A stretch of DNA of 29,470 nt from JBJEXX01 sp051886215 (lineage in GTDB: Bacteria; Bacillota_I; Bacilli_A; RF39; UBA660): positions 1-29,470 of the forward strand of contig JBJEXX010000105.1 in NCBI GenBank assembly GCA_051886215.1. Reading direction: 5' to 3'. The number at the start of each line of letters is the position of its first letter. Position 1 is the first letter of the stretch. Below are positions 16,449 through 25,657 of the stretch, in pieces. The translations under genes and the position numbers were made by a program. The notes beneath the pieces were generated by a model, which worked only from the letters and a program-made list of their open reading frames with translations, was not told the DNA's origin and did not search any database.

Positions 16449-17300
16449 TTATTTTTTTAATAAATTCATTATATAATTTCCAACTACTTCTTTATTTTCA
16501 TTTATCTCTTGTTGTAAATTTAACCAATCATTTTTCATTTTTTCTACTTCATCTTTATATTTATCTGCGAAGTGTTCATTAATTTCCCAATGAAGATAAT
16601 TTTTATATTTATTAGTATAATCTTCTGTTAACTTATTTTTATCTACCCTAGAACATAATAGTGTAAATCCCATGAATATACAAAAAGCATCTATATGATC
16701 TTTATTATCATTAGTTAAATATTTTAAAGATGAATATATTAATATTTCTAAAAAATAGGAAATTTGATAAAAATATAAAGCAAATAGGTCTTCATCTTTA
16801 TTTTTATTTACTTCTATCATCATACTAACTACAATTGAACTATGTGTATATAAACATAACTTTTCATAAGTCTCTTCTAGTAATAATTGTAATTCATCAT
16901 CCTCAAATTCTTCAAATAAAACTGGATTAATTCCTTTTAATTTAAATTTAAAATTATCTAGTATTGCTGTAGGGCGAGTATTTTTGCTTCTACCACATTT
17001 TTCTAAATCTTTAAATTCTTCAAATGTATCTTTTGGATCAAAATATATCATCATTGCCATCATTATTTTTTCCATACATGAACGCATTAATGTTGCAGAA
17101 TCTACTATATCATTTTTCTTTAAAAGTTTATAAACATTATTAATCGTATTATTAGCTTGATGTAATAAGTTAATTGTTTCAATACTAATATTATCAGTAA
17201 CTGATAATTGTTCTAGATACTTTTTTATATATCTTCTCATTGGTTTTACAAAATTATTTTTTACTAATTGTTCAACAAGTATCAAATCTTTTTCTTCCAT
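16449..17300 (-). CDS. DUF5677/HEPN-like hypothetical protein
   Basis: A 283-residue, mostly helical soluble protein. The pattern TLMRSCMEKIMMAMMIYF near residue 81 and LYTHSS near residue 150 resembles DUF5677-type proteins, which are loosely related to HEPN folds seen in defence genes. I can point to no certain catalytic residue beyond an Arg and a His in these blocks. ATG at 17300 follows GTGGGGGAT, so the GTG four codons upstream is not needed. It lies between the recombinase gene and the left attachment site, the place where element cargo often collects. The stop codon is six bases from the attachment arm. A defence role is only an inference from company. Confidence 0.5.
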   Translation of the reverse strand: MEEKDLILVEQLVKNNFVKPMRRYIKKYLEQLSVTDNISIETINLLHQANNTINNVYKLLKKNDIVDSATLMRSCMEKIMMAMMIYFDPKDTFEEFKDLEKCGRSKNTRPTAILDNFKFKLKGINPVLFEEFEDDELQLLLEETYEKLCLYTHSSIVVSMMIEVNKNKDEDLFALYFYQISYFLEILIYSSLKYLTNDNKDHIDAFCIFMGFTLLCSRVDKNKLTEDYTNKYKNYLHWEINEHFADKYKDEVEKMKNDWLNLQQEINENKEVVGNYIMNLLKK

Positions 17301-17343
17301 TTTATCCCCCACTATAAGTAGTTTATCTATTTCTATGTTTCCC

Positions 17344-17361
17344 TTGTTCCAATAGGAACAA
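17344..17361. repeat. Perfect inverted repeat just downstream of the recombinase gene
   Basis: TTGTTCC and GGAACAA with a four-base AATA spacer. No T-run follows on the minus strand, so it is not an obvious terminator. It shares the TTGTTC half-site with the repeat at 19,011-19,034 upstream of the same gene. Confidence 0.55.
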
Positions 17362-17366
17362 AGTTT

Positions 17367-18956
17367 TCAAATACTATTTAATATACTAAATTTGTAAATT
17401 ATTTCAATGTTTTTATCTTTGTCTATTACTATTTTATCAATAATTGCTTGCATTAACTCTCTAGTCGGATTTTCTAAATCAATTAATGCTTTTATTTTAT
17501 CTTCATATTCTTTTAAATCATCTGGCTTATTTTGCATTGCTTTTTCATCTGTTTTTAGTTTTTTTATTTCAGTTCTTGATTTTGTTAACAATGCTTCAGT
17601 TTCATTAGCTATTCTTTTATACATCTCATCTGATATTAATCCTCTAAACTTATCTTCATATAACATGTCTAGCTTGTTAAGAAGATCTTTTTCTTTTTTT
17701 TCTAAATCGAATATTCTTGCTTCTATCTTAAGATTATTCTTCTTTCTATTTTTTAGTTCAAGTGCAATACCGGATACATTGATTGCATCCAAGTATTTTT
17801 TACAAGTTTTCTTAATAACTTCTAATAATGCTTCTTCTAATTTATCATAAGGCATAAAATGTGGATAACATAAATGTCTTTTTGGATCTCTTGAATATTT
17901 ATTACAATTAATTGTCCAATAATCATGATTTTTTCTATAAGTAATAGTTAATGTATTACCACATTCTTTACAATATAATAAATTTTCAAATAATCTTTTT
18001 TCTCTCTTAGTAATATTAGTTATATTAGTTCTTTTAACATTATTCTGTATTTTTTCAAAAACCATTCTATCTACAAGAGGCTCATGGGTATTTTTAACAA
18101 CAATCCAATTTTCTTTAGGAACAGCTAATTTCTTTTTGGTTTTGTAACCTCTTTTATACTGAATGTTTTGAACCATATCACCAACATACATTTGATTTTT
18201 TAAAATCTTTTTAACAGAAGATATTGTCCAAATAGAATTATATTTGCTTCTTGCATGAGGATTTTTTCTTTTGAGACTACTTGGCGTTTTTATTTTATTG
18301 TCATTTAAATAAGTAGTTATTTCAGATAAACCAACACCATCATTAGCCATTTCGAATATTTTCTTAACAACAGGTGCATATTCAGGATCTGGTAGTAAAT
18401 GTCCTTTATCATTAGGATCTCTCATATATCCATAACTTGGAGCACTACCAATAAACTTTCCTTTCCTTTTTTTATATTCCAATACATTTCTAATTTTAAC
18501 TGAATTTTGTTTACTATAAAAATCATTACATGCAAATATAAACATTACAGAATCATTACTTGACTTTAATTTAAAGTTATCATAACTTTCTTGTATAGAT
18601 ATAAACCTTATACCATTTTCAGGAAAATAATTTTCTACATAATAGCCTGTTAGTATATGATCTCTTCCTAATCTTGACAAATCTTTAACTATTACAAGAT
18701 TTATGAGTCCTTTTTTCAAATCTTCCATCATTAGATTAAATCCCGGTCTATCAAAATCAGTACCAGAATAGCCATCATCAACATATTCTCCTACAAAGAT
18801 AAAACCATTGTCCTTTACGAATTTCATTAGCATATTTCTTTGATTAAGGACACTCTCACTTTCTGATTCGTAAGATTTTCCTTGATCGGCTTCAGATAAT
18901 CTTATATATATTCCTGCTTTGTAAAACTCTGGTGCTTTTACTGTATTGTTATACAT
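17367..18956 (-). CDS. Large serine recombinase (integrase)
   Basis: A 529-residue serine integrase that would cut and rejoin attP and attB. In order it has the resolvase-type catalytic domain (about 12-150) with nucleophile S21 in GIYIRLSEADQ, the RRLGRD-type active-site block DLSRLGRD near 92, and the recombinase DNA-binding domain (about 170-290, YGYMRDPNDKGHLLPDPEYAPVVKKIF). A zinc ribbon (CKECG near 338, then two further Cys) and a long coiled coil (about 400-480), which governs directionality in this family, follow. Its length and layout match TndX/TnpX-like enzymes of Gram-positive conjugative elements. AAAGGAG precedes the ATG. It sits about 0.9 kb from the left boundary and most likely catalysed this insertion into the amidase gene. 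Confidence 0.95.
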   Translation of the reverse strand: MYNNTVKAPEFYKAGIYIRLSEADQGKSYESESESVLNQRNMLMKFVKDNGFIFVGEYVDDGYSGTDFDRPGFNLMMEDLKKGLINLVIVKDLSRLGRDHILTGYYVENYFPENGIRFISIQESYDNFKLKSSNDSVMFIFACNDFYSKQNSVKIRNVLEYKKRKGKFIGSAPSYGYMRDPNDKGHLLPDPEYAPVVKKIFEMANDGVGLSEITTYLNDNKIKTPSSLKRKNPHARSKYNSIWTISSVKKILKNQMYVGDMVQNIQYKRGYKTKKKLAVPKENWIVVKNTHEPLVDRMVFEKIQNNVKRTNITNITKREKRLFENLLYCKECGNTLTITYRKNHDYWTINCNKYSRDPKRHLCYPHFMPYDKLEEALLEVIKKTCKKYLDAINVSGIALELKNRKKNNLKIEARIFDLEKKEKDLLNKLDMLYEDKFRGLISDEMYKRIANETEALLTKSRTEIKKLKTDEKAMQNKPDDLKEYEDKIKALIDLENPTRELMQAIIDKIVIDKDKNIEIIYKFSILNSI

Positions 18957-19010
18957 TTATACTCCTTTCTTCTTGTATAACAAATTAAAGCCAATTATAT
19001 TGTACCATAA

Positions 19011-19034
19011 AGAACAATATAACACCATTGTTCT
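19011..19034. repeat. Inverted repeat upstream of the recombinase gene
   Basis: Perfect eight-base arms AGAACAAT and ATTGTTCT with an eight-base spacer, 55 bases before the recombinase start and touching the end of the 30-codon ORF. It may be an operator or a binding site for an excision factor. Confidence 0.5.
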
Positions 19035-19125
19035 ACTCATTATCCATCACTCTTTTTATATAATTAGTTATCAACAAGGTTAAATCAGGAGAATCTTTTT
19101 TAAATGTTTCTATTATATTAAACAT
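19033..19125 (-). CDS. Possible 30-residue small protein
   Basis: The minus-strand ORF starts at ATG 19125 with a good ribosome site (GAGGTGA, four to five bases before) and stops at TAG 19033. The product begins MFNIIETFKKDSPDLTLLIT and is amphipathic and mixed in charge. It lies between the replication-initiator-like gene and the recombinase on the same strand. The ribosome site is the main reason to list it; a small excision or regulatory factor is possible but unproven. Confidence 0.35.
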   Translation of the reverse strand: MFNIIETFKKDSPDLTLLITNYIKRVMDNE

Positions 19126-19166
19126 AAGTCACCTCTTTATAGTGTATGACTTTGTTAAACAATAAA

Positions 19167-19697
19167 TTATTCATCTCCTTTTGTTATTTCATTTATTAAC
19201 ACTTCTAATTCTTTAATTTCTTCTTCACTCATAGGTTCTGATGTTGTAGGTTTACCATTCCAAGATATGATATTACCTTTATCATCATATTCTATAACAG
19301 GACCTATATTTTTACTTATACTATTATTTTTATTATATTGTTTAAAGTTTTCTTGATTACTAGTATTAAGATTTTCTTGTATATCTGATATTCTTTTTTT
19401 GAATACCTCTGATATCATAATTTTTCTTTTAGAATTATTCTGCTCTTTCTTATCATACATCAAAACAATATAACCATAATTAGATAAACTACTTATACTC
19501 TTTGATATTGTTTGCCTACTAACATTAAAACTATTACTAAAAAATTCATTAGTAGCCCAGCAATATCCATACTTCTTACAAAGTGACAAAATGTAAATTA
19601 ATAGTAATCTTTCAAGTGGTGTTAAATTCTTATCTCCCAATAAACTTGTTGGAAAAACTAATTTAATAAAAGGTTCAATATCTCTTTCCATATTCAT
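19167..19697 (-). CDS. Winged-helix replication-initiator-like protein
   Basis: A 176-residue protein whose first 95 residues are a winged helix: LTPLERLLLIYILSL, then WATNEFFSNSFNVSRQTISKSISSLSNYGYIVL. This is the pattern of the N-terminal helix-turn-helix domain of plasmid and ICE RepA-like proteins and of DnaD-like replication proteins. The rest is low-complexity and rich in Asn and Ser (about 100-140), with an acidic end. The protein is short for a full replication initiator, so it may be a truncated Rep or a pure regulator. Its start at 19697 follows AAGGTAAT at a rather long distance. It lies upstream of the recombinase, suggesting a role in replication of the excised circle or in control of excision. 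Confidence 0.55.
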   Translation of the reverse strand: MNMERDIEPFIKLVFPTSLLGDKNLTPLERLLLIYILSLCKKYGYCWATNEFFSNSFNVSRQTISKSISSLSNYGYIVLMYDKKEQNNSKRKIMISEVFKKRISDIQENLNTSNQENFKQYNKNNSISKNIGPVIEYDDKGNIISWNGKPTTSEPMSEEEIKELEVLINEITKGDE

Positions 19698-19917
19698 TGA
19701 TATAAGATTACCTTAATAGTCTATTATTTATCAGTCTTTTAGAGCATAAGAAAAAGAACTGAACAAAGAATAGTACAGCAATTCTAGAAATACACTAGTA
19801 CTTCCCTTTAATTTTGGCACTTCATTCTTGTTAAGTTCTTATTGAGAACATTGCATAAACTTCCTTTAATAAAGTCGACTTTTTTGAGCACACTCCTCGT
19901 ACCCTAATTTAATTATA
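19698..19917. other. Intergenic region with short inverted repeats between Res and the replication-initiator-like gene
   Basis: This 220-base gap holds a perfect TAATAG-T-CTATTA repeat (19,714-19,726) in the leader of the initiator-like gene and a GTTCT/AGAAC repeat around 19,835-19,850. No gene or clear iteron array is visible. It could be the regulatory region or origin of the element's replication module. Confidence 0.35.
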
Positions 19918-22218
19918 TCAGATTTTTTTAAAAAAGTCATCAAAATCCATCCAACTTTCTGGAGATTCATTATAACTCTTGTATTGTGATTCACTGAAAT
20001 ATCTAAAACCTTGTGATGTATACACAACTAAACCTCCAACTATGTTCTTTCCTTTAAATCTTTCATCAGATACATATTTATATAATGCATTAGATTTACT
20101 TATATTATCATTTTCATTAAATCCAATTGCTTTTGTATCAAATATTCCTATACTTCCATCAACAAATGAAATAATAAAATCTGGTTGAAAAGTAGAACCA
20201 TTTTCTTTCCTAATTCCAAAATTTGATTCCATATGTTCGTCACCATTCTTCCAAAACCATTTAATAAATTCATTATTTTCTTCTAAATATTCTATGAATT
20301 TTAGTTCTAGTTCATCAACCTTCCCATTATTATCACAAGGCAAGTACAGTGGTTGATAAATTGATAATTTAGATTTTACCTCAACATTAGTTTCAGGATT
20401 ATAATTTTTGCTAGTTAAAATTTCCCAATCATCATTATATCTGCCGGGATTTTTTAATTCAATATCTTTTTCATGAAAACTTTTATATTCATCCAAAGCC
20501 AACGACAAAACCTTTTCAAATATTTCTTCATTTCTAACAATAAAATTTTGAATAATAGTTATTCCGCCATCTGAAGGTTTCATATTTAAATATTTTCTAA
20601 ATACATATAATATAGCTGTTTTTAATTTAGAGATAGATCTACTAGGAGAAAAATTTCCTATATTCTTTAATAGAATTTTATTATATCTAATATCTAAATC
20701 ATCTGGTGATAATTTCATATATACTACGCTATCTTCCCTTACTACCATTCCAGAATCTATATTATTTGTTTCCAGTTCTATACTATTTAAGATAGTATCC
20801 ATTTCATCATAATTTGTTTTAATTCCATTTTGCATTAGTTTTTTTAATGATTCCTTGTAATTTGGAATTTCATTATCCTTATAGTCTATTTTGAAAAATC
20901 TACAAAAAGCACGCTCAAAAAACATTGTATATTCACTAGTTATATCACCAAAATCAATTCTATTTTTATAATATGACCTCAATTTAATATTGCCATAATT
21001 CTCAGTTCTTTTAGAACAAATTGATTTTATAATATTAGGATTATAAACTTCTTTTTTTATTTCAATGGATTTAATATTTGTATAAACATATGCAATATTT
21101 AAATCGTCACAATCGTAATGCTTTGCCTCAGGCATTCTTAATATTCTTCCTACCGTTTGAATTTCAAATATAATGCTATTTGACTCTCTAAATTTTACAA
21201 GTATCTGTGCTCTAGGACAATCCCATCCAGTATCAACAGCTTGCTTAAATAATAAAAATTCTACTTTACTGTCATTTTTAGTTAATTCTTCACTTTCAAT
21301 ATTCATCTTATCTTCTGTCAACCATATACCGATTTTTCCACTATCAATATTTATATTTTTGCTTTCCAAAAAATCTAAAACTGCTTTTTTCTTAATTTCA
21401 CCAGCATCTGAATTTGGTAATTGTATTAACACTAATGGATTTATATTAGCTTTTTGTTTTTCATACATTTTTTTCAAATATAAACGTTTTTGATATGCAC
21501 TTTCTAAAATTAAATTCTGTGAGAATATATCATCATTAGATATTGATGATATATCTTTATTAATGATAATTTCTTTCTTTATCATTCCTTCTTCTATTAC
21601 TTTGTTTGGGTCTACTGTAACTTTCATTTGCATATCTGAAGTAAGTACTGGAGTAGCACTCATCTCTATTGTTAGGAAAGGTTTTATTATCTCATCTCTA
21701 AGTTCTCTCGCTCTTATAGTATTAGATGATTTGTGACTTTCATCTATAATTAATATTATTTTTGTATCATTGTTTCGTGTATTTTCAAGAACTTCTATAA
21801 AATTTATATCATCCTTATCCTTCATAACATTATTTGTATATTGTCCTGTTATCCCATCCTTTTGCCTTATCTTTTCCCAATTTAAAAACACTATTTCATT
21901 TTTGTTAATTTTTTTTCTTTTCCCAAAAAAGTCTTCTTCTAACAAACTACAATCAACAAGTGATGATATATTTTTCTTAACACTATTGTAACTTTGAACA
22001 TGTAAATTTCCACTTCCAATTGATACCCATAAAAAGCATAAATTCAACTGCGTATCTCTAATAATTTCAGAAATATAATTAGTCATCATAAATGTTTTCC
22101 CACTGCCCGTTGGTGATTGAAATACAATAGTTTCATTGTTATCTGTTTCAAAAAACATTTTAGAGGCTGTTATCAACTGCTTTATTGCTTGCTCCTGATA
22201 TCTTTTTAATTCTTTCAT
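19918..22218 (-). CDS. Type III restriction enzyme, Res subunit
   Basis: A 766-residue helicase-nuclease that, with Mod, translocates from unmethylated sites and cuts DNA. The superfamily 2 helicase motifs are present: Walker A SPTGSGKT (35-42), DESH (159-162) with MSATP following, and motif VI QTVGRILRMPE. The C-terminal PD-(D/E)xK nuclease shows as QPDFIISFVDGSIGIFDTKA near residue 690. It is shorter than EcoP15I Res (about 970 residues) but no core motif is missing. The gene begins two bases after the mod stop codon with its own GGGAGAT site, so it is translated from the same mRNA as mod, fic and the AbiEi-type regulator. Confidence 0.92.
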   Translation of the reverse strand: MKELKRYQEQAIKQLITASKMFFETDNNETIVFQSPTGSGKTFMMTNYISEIIRDTQLNLCFLWVSIGSGNLHVQSYNSVKKNISSLVDCSLLEEDFFGKRKKINKNEIVFLNWEKIRQKDGITGQYTNNVMKDKDDINFIEVLENTRNNDTKIILIIDESHKSSNTIRARELRDEIIKPFLTIEMSATPVLTSDMQMKVTVDPNKVIEEGMIKKEIIINKDISSISNDDIFSQNLILESAYQKRLYLKKMYEKQKANINPLVLIQLPNSDAGEIKKKAVLDFLESKNINIDSGKIGIWLTEDKMNIESEELTKNDSKVEFLLFKQAVDTGWDCPRAQILVKFRESNSIIFEIQTVGRILRMPEAKHYDCDDLNIAYVYTNIKSIEIKKEVYNPNIIKSICSKRTENYGNIKLRSYYKNRIDFGDITSEYTMFFERAFCRFFKIDYKDNEIPNYKESLKKLMQNGIKTNYDEMDTILNSIELETNNIDSGMVVREDSVVYMKLSPDDLDIRYNKILLKNIGNFSPSRSISKLKTAILYVFRKYLNMKPSDGGITIIQNFIVRNEEIFEKVLSLALDEYKSFHEKDIELKNPGRYNDDWEILTSKNYNPETNVEVKSKLSIYQPLYLPCDNNGKVDELELKFIEYLEENNEFIKWFWKNGDEHMESNFGIRKENGSTFQPDFIISFVDGSIGIFDTKAIGFNENDNISKSNALYKYVSDERFKGKNIVGGLVVYTSQGFRYFSESQYKSYNESPESWMDFDDFFKKI

Positions 22219-22220
22219 AA

Positions 22221-24095
22221 TTATATCTCCCTACTTAAATCAATTATTTTATTATATAACTCTAAAATTTTATATGGAATTGGTTCCACTTCATAATTGT
22301 GTACATCGACTAGTTCATTCTGATTTATTTCATTTCCTAAAGTAAATATATATAATGCCTTAAATTCATAAATATTTTCAATATCATTTATAAATTTATT
22401 ATAATTATTTCCAAAAGCATCAAAATAGACACAAGTATATTTTGTCTTTTCTTCATTAGAATATATACAATATTCGTTATCTTTTCTAACTAAAACATGA
22501 GTATTTTCTTTTATACACAACATTGGAATGCATTTTTCAGTTAAATCATAATATAATTGGTCTTTTGAACCGTTAACTTCAACGAATTCTGTTTTAAAAT
22601 ATAGTAAATTCCCAACTAATCCTTTTTTGTTCTTATATCCATTAATCACATTATTAATTCTAGGATATGTTATAGAATTACAAATTCCCTTTTCTTCAAT
22701 AAATTTCAACCATTTTTTATTATTTTTTTTCTTATATTCAATCAGAGTTTCATCATTTATATTATTTTTTTTCTTAAATTCTTTTTCGTCCTTTAAGCTA
22801 ATTTCGTTATTAGTACATAATATAAACCTTCTTTCTCCACCATCTTCTTTATTTAATTCTAATACGGCATGTCCAGTACTTCCTGATCCAGCAAAAAAGT
22901 CCAATACTAATGCATTTTTATTTGGATGATAATTAATTAACTCTTTTAACATCTTAATTGGTTTTTTGCCATTATTAAATGGTATTCCACCTTCATTTCG
23001 TATATTTCCAAAATCAGCACTAAAATCATAGTAATTTGAAATAGGCCTTGTTTTTTTTGAGAAACCATTATTTTCAATTTCCTTTATTCGTTCTAAAGGA
23101 ACACCAGAATAAAACTTTCCACGAATGGCATCATGTCTCTTTGGACCAGTTACATATCTATATCCCAATCCATCTTCTCCCATATTATGAATTTTATATA
23201 AAACATTTAAACCATCTTGATCTTTTCTTTTAATCAAATATTTTGACAAAAATTCTGCAGCAGTGCCGCTTTGTCTAACTATGCTCCCTGATGCCCAAGT
23301 TTCTTTTAACAATCCGATTTTCCCTTTACCTTTTTCTATCTTCCATTCACCATCTTTAAAGATAGTAACTGTTTTATTACCTATTTTTAAAGTTGTACCT
23401 TTAGTTAGTTCAGTAATCTTATATTGAAATTTTGAAAGATCATATTCTTCGCAGCGCTTATTTGCTTTGAATAAATTTTTCCTTTTTGCATATATTAGAA
23501 CATATTCCATTACTGGTTGCCAATCATTGTCTTCATTTAAACTTTTATTATCATACCTAACTTGCATATGGTGTATAGAAAGCAAATTATTTTCGCCAAA
23601 AATTTCATCACATAATAATTTTAATTGTGCATATTCATTATCATCAATAGATATAAAAATAACACCATCTTGTTTTAATAGTCTTCTTGCTATTTTAAGC
23701 CTTTTATCCATAAAATTCAACCATTTACTATGTCTATATCCATCTTCTGAATTAACATATTTATCATTATATACAAAATCTTCACTCCCTGTATTATATG
23801 GAGGATCAATATATATAACATCAATGCTTTCATTATGTGTATATGATAGAACGCTTAAACTATGAAAATTATCGCCTTCAATCAATAAGTTATTATTATT
23901 ACATTTATTGTTAGACGTTATAATATTCTTTTCAGATATATTTTTTAATACAGGAATTTTCTTGTTGCATTCCAAAACAATATCTTCTGGCACTTTTTCT
24001 CTATCCCATATTAGTCCCAACTTGCCTGATTTTTCTTCATTTAATGATTTTATATAATTAATCAAGTCATCTTTACTCATTTGATCAAAATCCAT
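22221..24095 (-). CDS. Type III DNA adenine-N6 methyltransferase, Mod subunit
   Basis: A 624-residue beta-class DNA methyltransferase that transfers methyl from S-adenosylmethionine to adenine and gives target specificity to the type III complex. The catalytic DPPY motif (97-100, IYIDPPYNTGS) comes before the cofactor motif FFAGSGSTGH (400-409), the order of beta-class enzymes. The stretch between them (about 170-350) is the expected target-recognition region. The frame is intact. The gene sits 17 bases after fic and two bases before res, with GAGGTAAT before its ATG. The recognition sequence cannot be predicted from the protein alone. Confidence 0.94.
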   Translation of the reverse strand: MDFDQMSKDDLINYIKSLNEEKSGKLGLIWDREKVPEDIVLECNKKIPVLKNISEKNIITSNNKCNNNNLLIEGDNFHSLSVLSYTHNESIDVIYIDPPYNTGSEDFVYNDKYVNSEDGYRHSKWLNFMDKRLKIARRLLKQDGVIFISIDDNEYAQLKLLCDEIFGENNLLSIHHMQVRYDNKSLNEDNDWQPVMEYVLIYAKRKNLFKANKRCEEYDLSKFQYKITELTKGTTLKIGNKTVTIFKDGEWKIEKGKGKIGLLKETWASGSIVRQSGTAAEFLSKYLIKRKDQDGLNVLYKIHNMGEDGLGYRYVTGPKRHDAIRGKFYSGVPLERIKEIENNGFSKKTRPISNYYDFSADFGNIRNEGGIPFNNGKKPIKMLKELINYHPNKNALVLDFFAGSGSTGHAVLELNKEDGGERRFILCTNNEISLKDEKEFKKKNNINDETLIEYKKKNNKKWLKFIEEKGICNSITYPRINNVINGYKNKKGLVGNLLYFKTEFVEVNGSKDQLYYDLTEKCIPMLCIKENTHVLVRKDNEYCIYSNEEKTKYTCVYFDAFGNNYNKFINDIENIYEFKALYIFTLGNEINQNELVDVHNYEVEPIPYKILELYNKIIDLSREI

Positions 24096-24112
24096 AATTA
24101 TTACCTCATTTC

Positions 24113-24949
24113 TTAAAACAATTCTTTAACAATTAAATCCTGTGAATGTAAATTATTGTTTTTACCTAACAACAAATTTTCATAAAATTTAACTAAATAA
24201 CTACTATCTTCTTTAATATTTAAATAATTATTAAAATAATTACTCCTTACTAATGCATTTCTAAAATAAACTGATTTATCTTTAAATAAAGTATTATCTA
24301 CTTCATATCCTAAACTAATTAAATATTTTTCAATAAATAATGCTGTAGTTCTAGTATTACCTTCTCTAAATGGATGTACTTGCCATATACTAGATGAAAA
24401 CTTAGTAATATTGTTTATTACTTCTACAACACTCATATCTTTATAATTTTTTTCTTTTTCTAAAGATATATCATATTCTAATGATTCTTTTAATGTCTTA
24501 CAATCACCATAAGCTACTGAATCATTATTAAGTATTTTTTCATGTTTAGAAAAATCTATATTTCTAAATTCTCCTGCAAACTCATAAACATCTTGAAATA
24601 AATATTTATGAATGTATTTTAAATAATCTACAGATAATTCAAAATTATCAATTTGTAATAATTCAACAATTCTCGTTGCTACAAAATCACATTCTAATTC
24701 ATTATGATTTAATTCTTGTTTTTTATCTTTTTCTATATAATATTCTCTTAATTCTTCCTCTACTTGTTTAATAGTTAAATTACCACTTACATTTTCTTCT
24801 AATAATTTTTCTAAATATTTAGAAGGTTTTAAATTATCAACTTCTTGAAGACCTATAGCCATATCCCATTGTAATTGTTTTACATATCCTTCAGGTTTAG
24901 TTTCTTCTGTATATTCAATGTTACTTGAATCCAATTCTTTTTCGCTCAT
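24113..24949 (-). CDS. Fic domain protein with N-terminal VbhA-like inhibitory segment
   Basis: A 278-residue Fic enzyme, a family that usually transfers AMP from ATP onto target hydroxyl groups. The active-site loop is HPFREGNTR (H192 to R200), the accepted form in many Bacillota Fic proteins although the canonical third Gly is Thr. The N-terminal part (about 25-72: MAIGLQEVDNLKPSKYLEKL, then NLTIKQVEEELREYY) looks like the VbhA-type antitoxin fold, here fused to the toxin. GGAGGTTAAT precedes the ATG. It follows the AbiEi-type gene by 12 bases and precedes mod by 17. It may act as a back-up toxin or as a modifier of the restriction system; the target is unknown. Confidence 0.88.
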   Translation of the reverse strand: MSEKELDSSNIEYTEETKPEGYVKQLQWDMAIGLQEVDNLKPSKYLEKLLEENVSGNLTIKQVEEELREYYIEKDKKQELNHNELECDFVATRIVELLQIDNFELSVDYLKYIHKYLFQDVYEFAGEFRNIDFSKHEKILNNDSVAYGDCKTLKESLEYDISLEKEKNYKDMSVVEVINNITKFSSSIWQVHPFREGNTRTTALFIEKYLISLGYEVDNTLFKDKSVYFRNALVRSNYFNNYLNIKEDSSYLVKFYENLLLGKNNNLHSQDLIVKELF

Positions 24950-24961
24950 TTGATTAACCTC

Positions 24962-25543
24962 CTATCTTACTGCATAATCTACTAAAGTTCTAACCTTTTC
25001 ATATATATTAAATATTTTAGAATACTCTAGTAATTTATCTATTTCTTTATCACTACTATTAAAATAATCATGCAATATACTATTTTGTAATTCTAAATCA
25101 AAATCATCACTTTTTAACATATCACAAATACATCTTTCAGCATTATATATTTTAATTGGATTATTGAACATATTATTAATTTCTATAATTCCAGTGTTGT
25201 AGTATTTATCTGCAACATAATGTACTTTATAATTACTTAATACTCTTTTCTTACTATTAATAGTTATTTCTATTTCTTTTGGTGTCTCTTTAATTAAACC
25301 TAACATACTTAGTGCTGTCTTATATGAATAGATAGCATCAGGATATCTTTTTTGAAAAACATATTCATCATCTACTAACAAGTTACTATTTATGTAGAAT
25401 CCATGAGAAACTTTTTTTATTAAACCATTATCAACATATTTTTTTATCAATGGTTTACTAATATTTAGTTTTAAAAAATCTGATGTAGATATGTATCCAT
25501 TATTAGTATCTAAAAACTGTTTAATTTTATCTTCATTAGTCAT
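24962..25543 (-). CDS. AbiEi-type antitoxin / transcriptional regulator
   Basis: A 193-residue protein of the AbiEi (COG5340) family. It has an N-terminal winged helix (DFLKLNISKPLIKKYVDNGLIKKVSHGFYI, about 22-55), then the typical block DAIYSYKTALSMLGLI, and the Y-N-A-E-R-C-I-C-D element near residue 137. AbiEi proteins normally repress their own operon and neutralise an AbiEii nucleotidyltransferase toxin. Here the next gene is a Fic protein instead. ATG at 25543 with GGTGAT before it is chosen over the ATG at 25564, which lies almost on the predicted transcription start. It heads the operon AbiEi-fic-mod-res and likely controls it from the promoter directly upstream. Confidence 0.8.
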   Translation of the reverse strand: MTNEDKIKQFLDTNNGYISTSDFLKLNISKPLIKKYVDNGLIKKVSHGFYINSNLLVDDEYVFQKRYPDAIYSYKTALSMLGLIKETPKEIEITINSKKRVLSNYKVHYVADKYYNTGIIEINNMFNNPIKIYNAERCICDMLKSDDFDLELQNSILHDYFNSSDKEIDKLLEYSKIFNIYEKVRTLVDYAVR

Positions 25544-25570
25544 AGAATCACCATTTACTTTCATAACAAT

Positions 25571-25599
25571 ATTATATCATTTTATTATATTTGAGTAAA
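25571..25599 (-). promoter_or_regulatory. Promoter of the AbiEi-fic-mod-res operon
   Basis: On the minus strand -35 TTTACT (25594-25599) and a perfect -10 TATAAT (25571-25576) are 17 bases apart. Transcription would start near 25,564, about 20 bases before the chosen start codon. Confidence 0.65.
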
Positions 25600-25657
25600 T
25601 AAAATTTACACAATAAAAATAATAAATTTTCAGTAACTGTCAGATACTAATTATATG

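Noticed and set aside
22723..22772. Two runs of eight A inside mod as possible phase-variation tracts
   Set aside because: The sequence is so AT-rich that such runs occur in many genes here, and the tracts are short for slippage switches.
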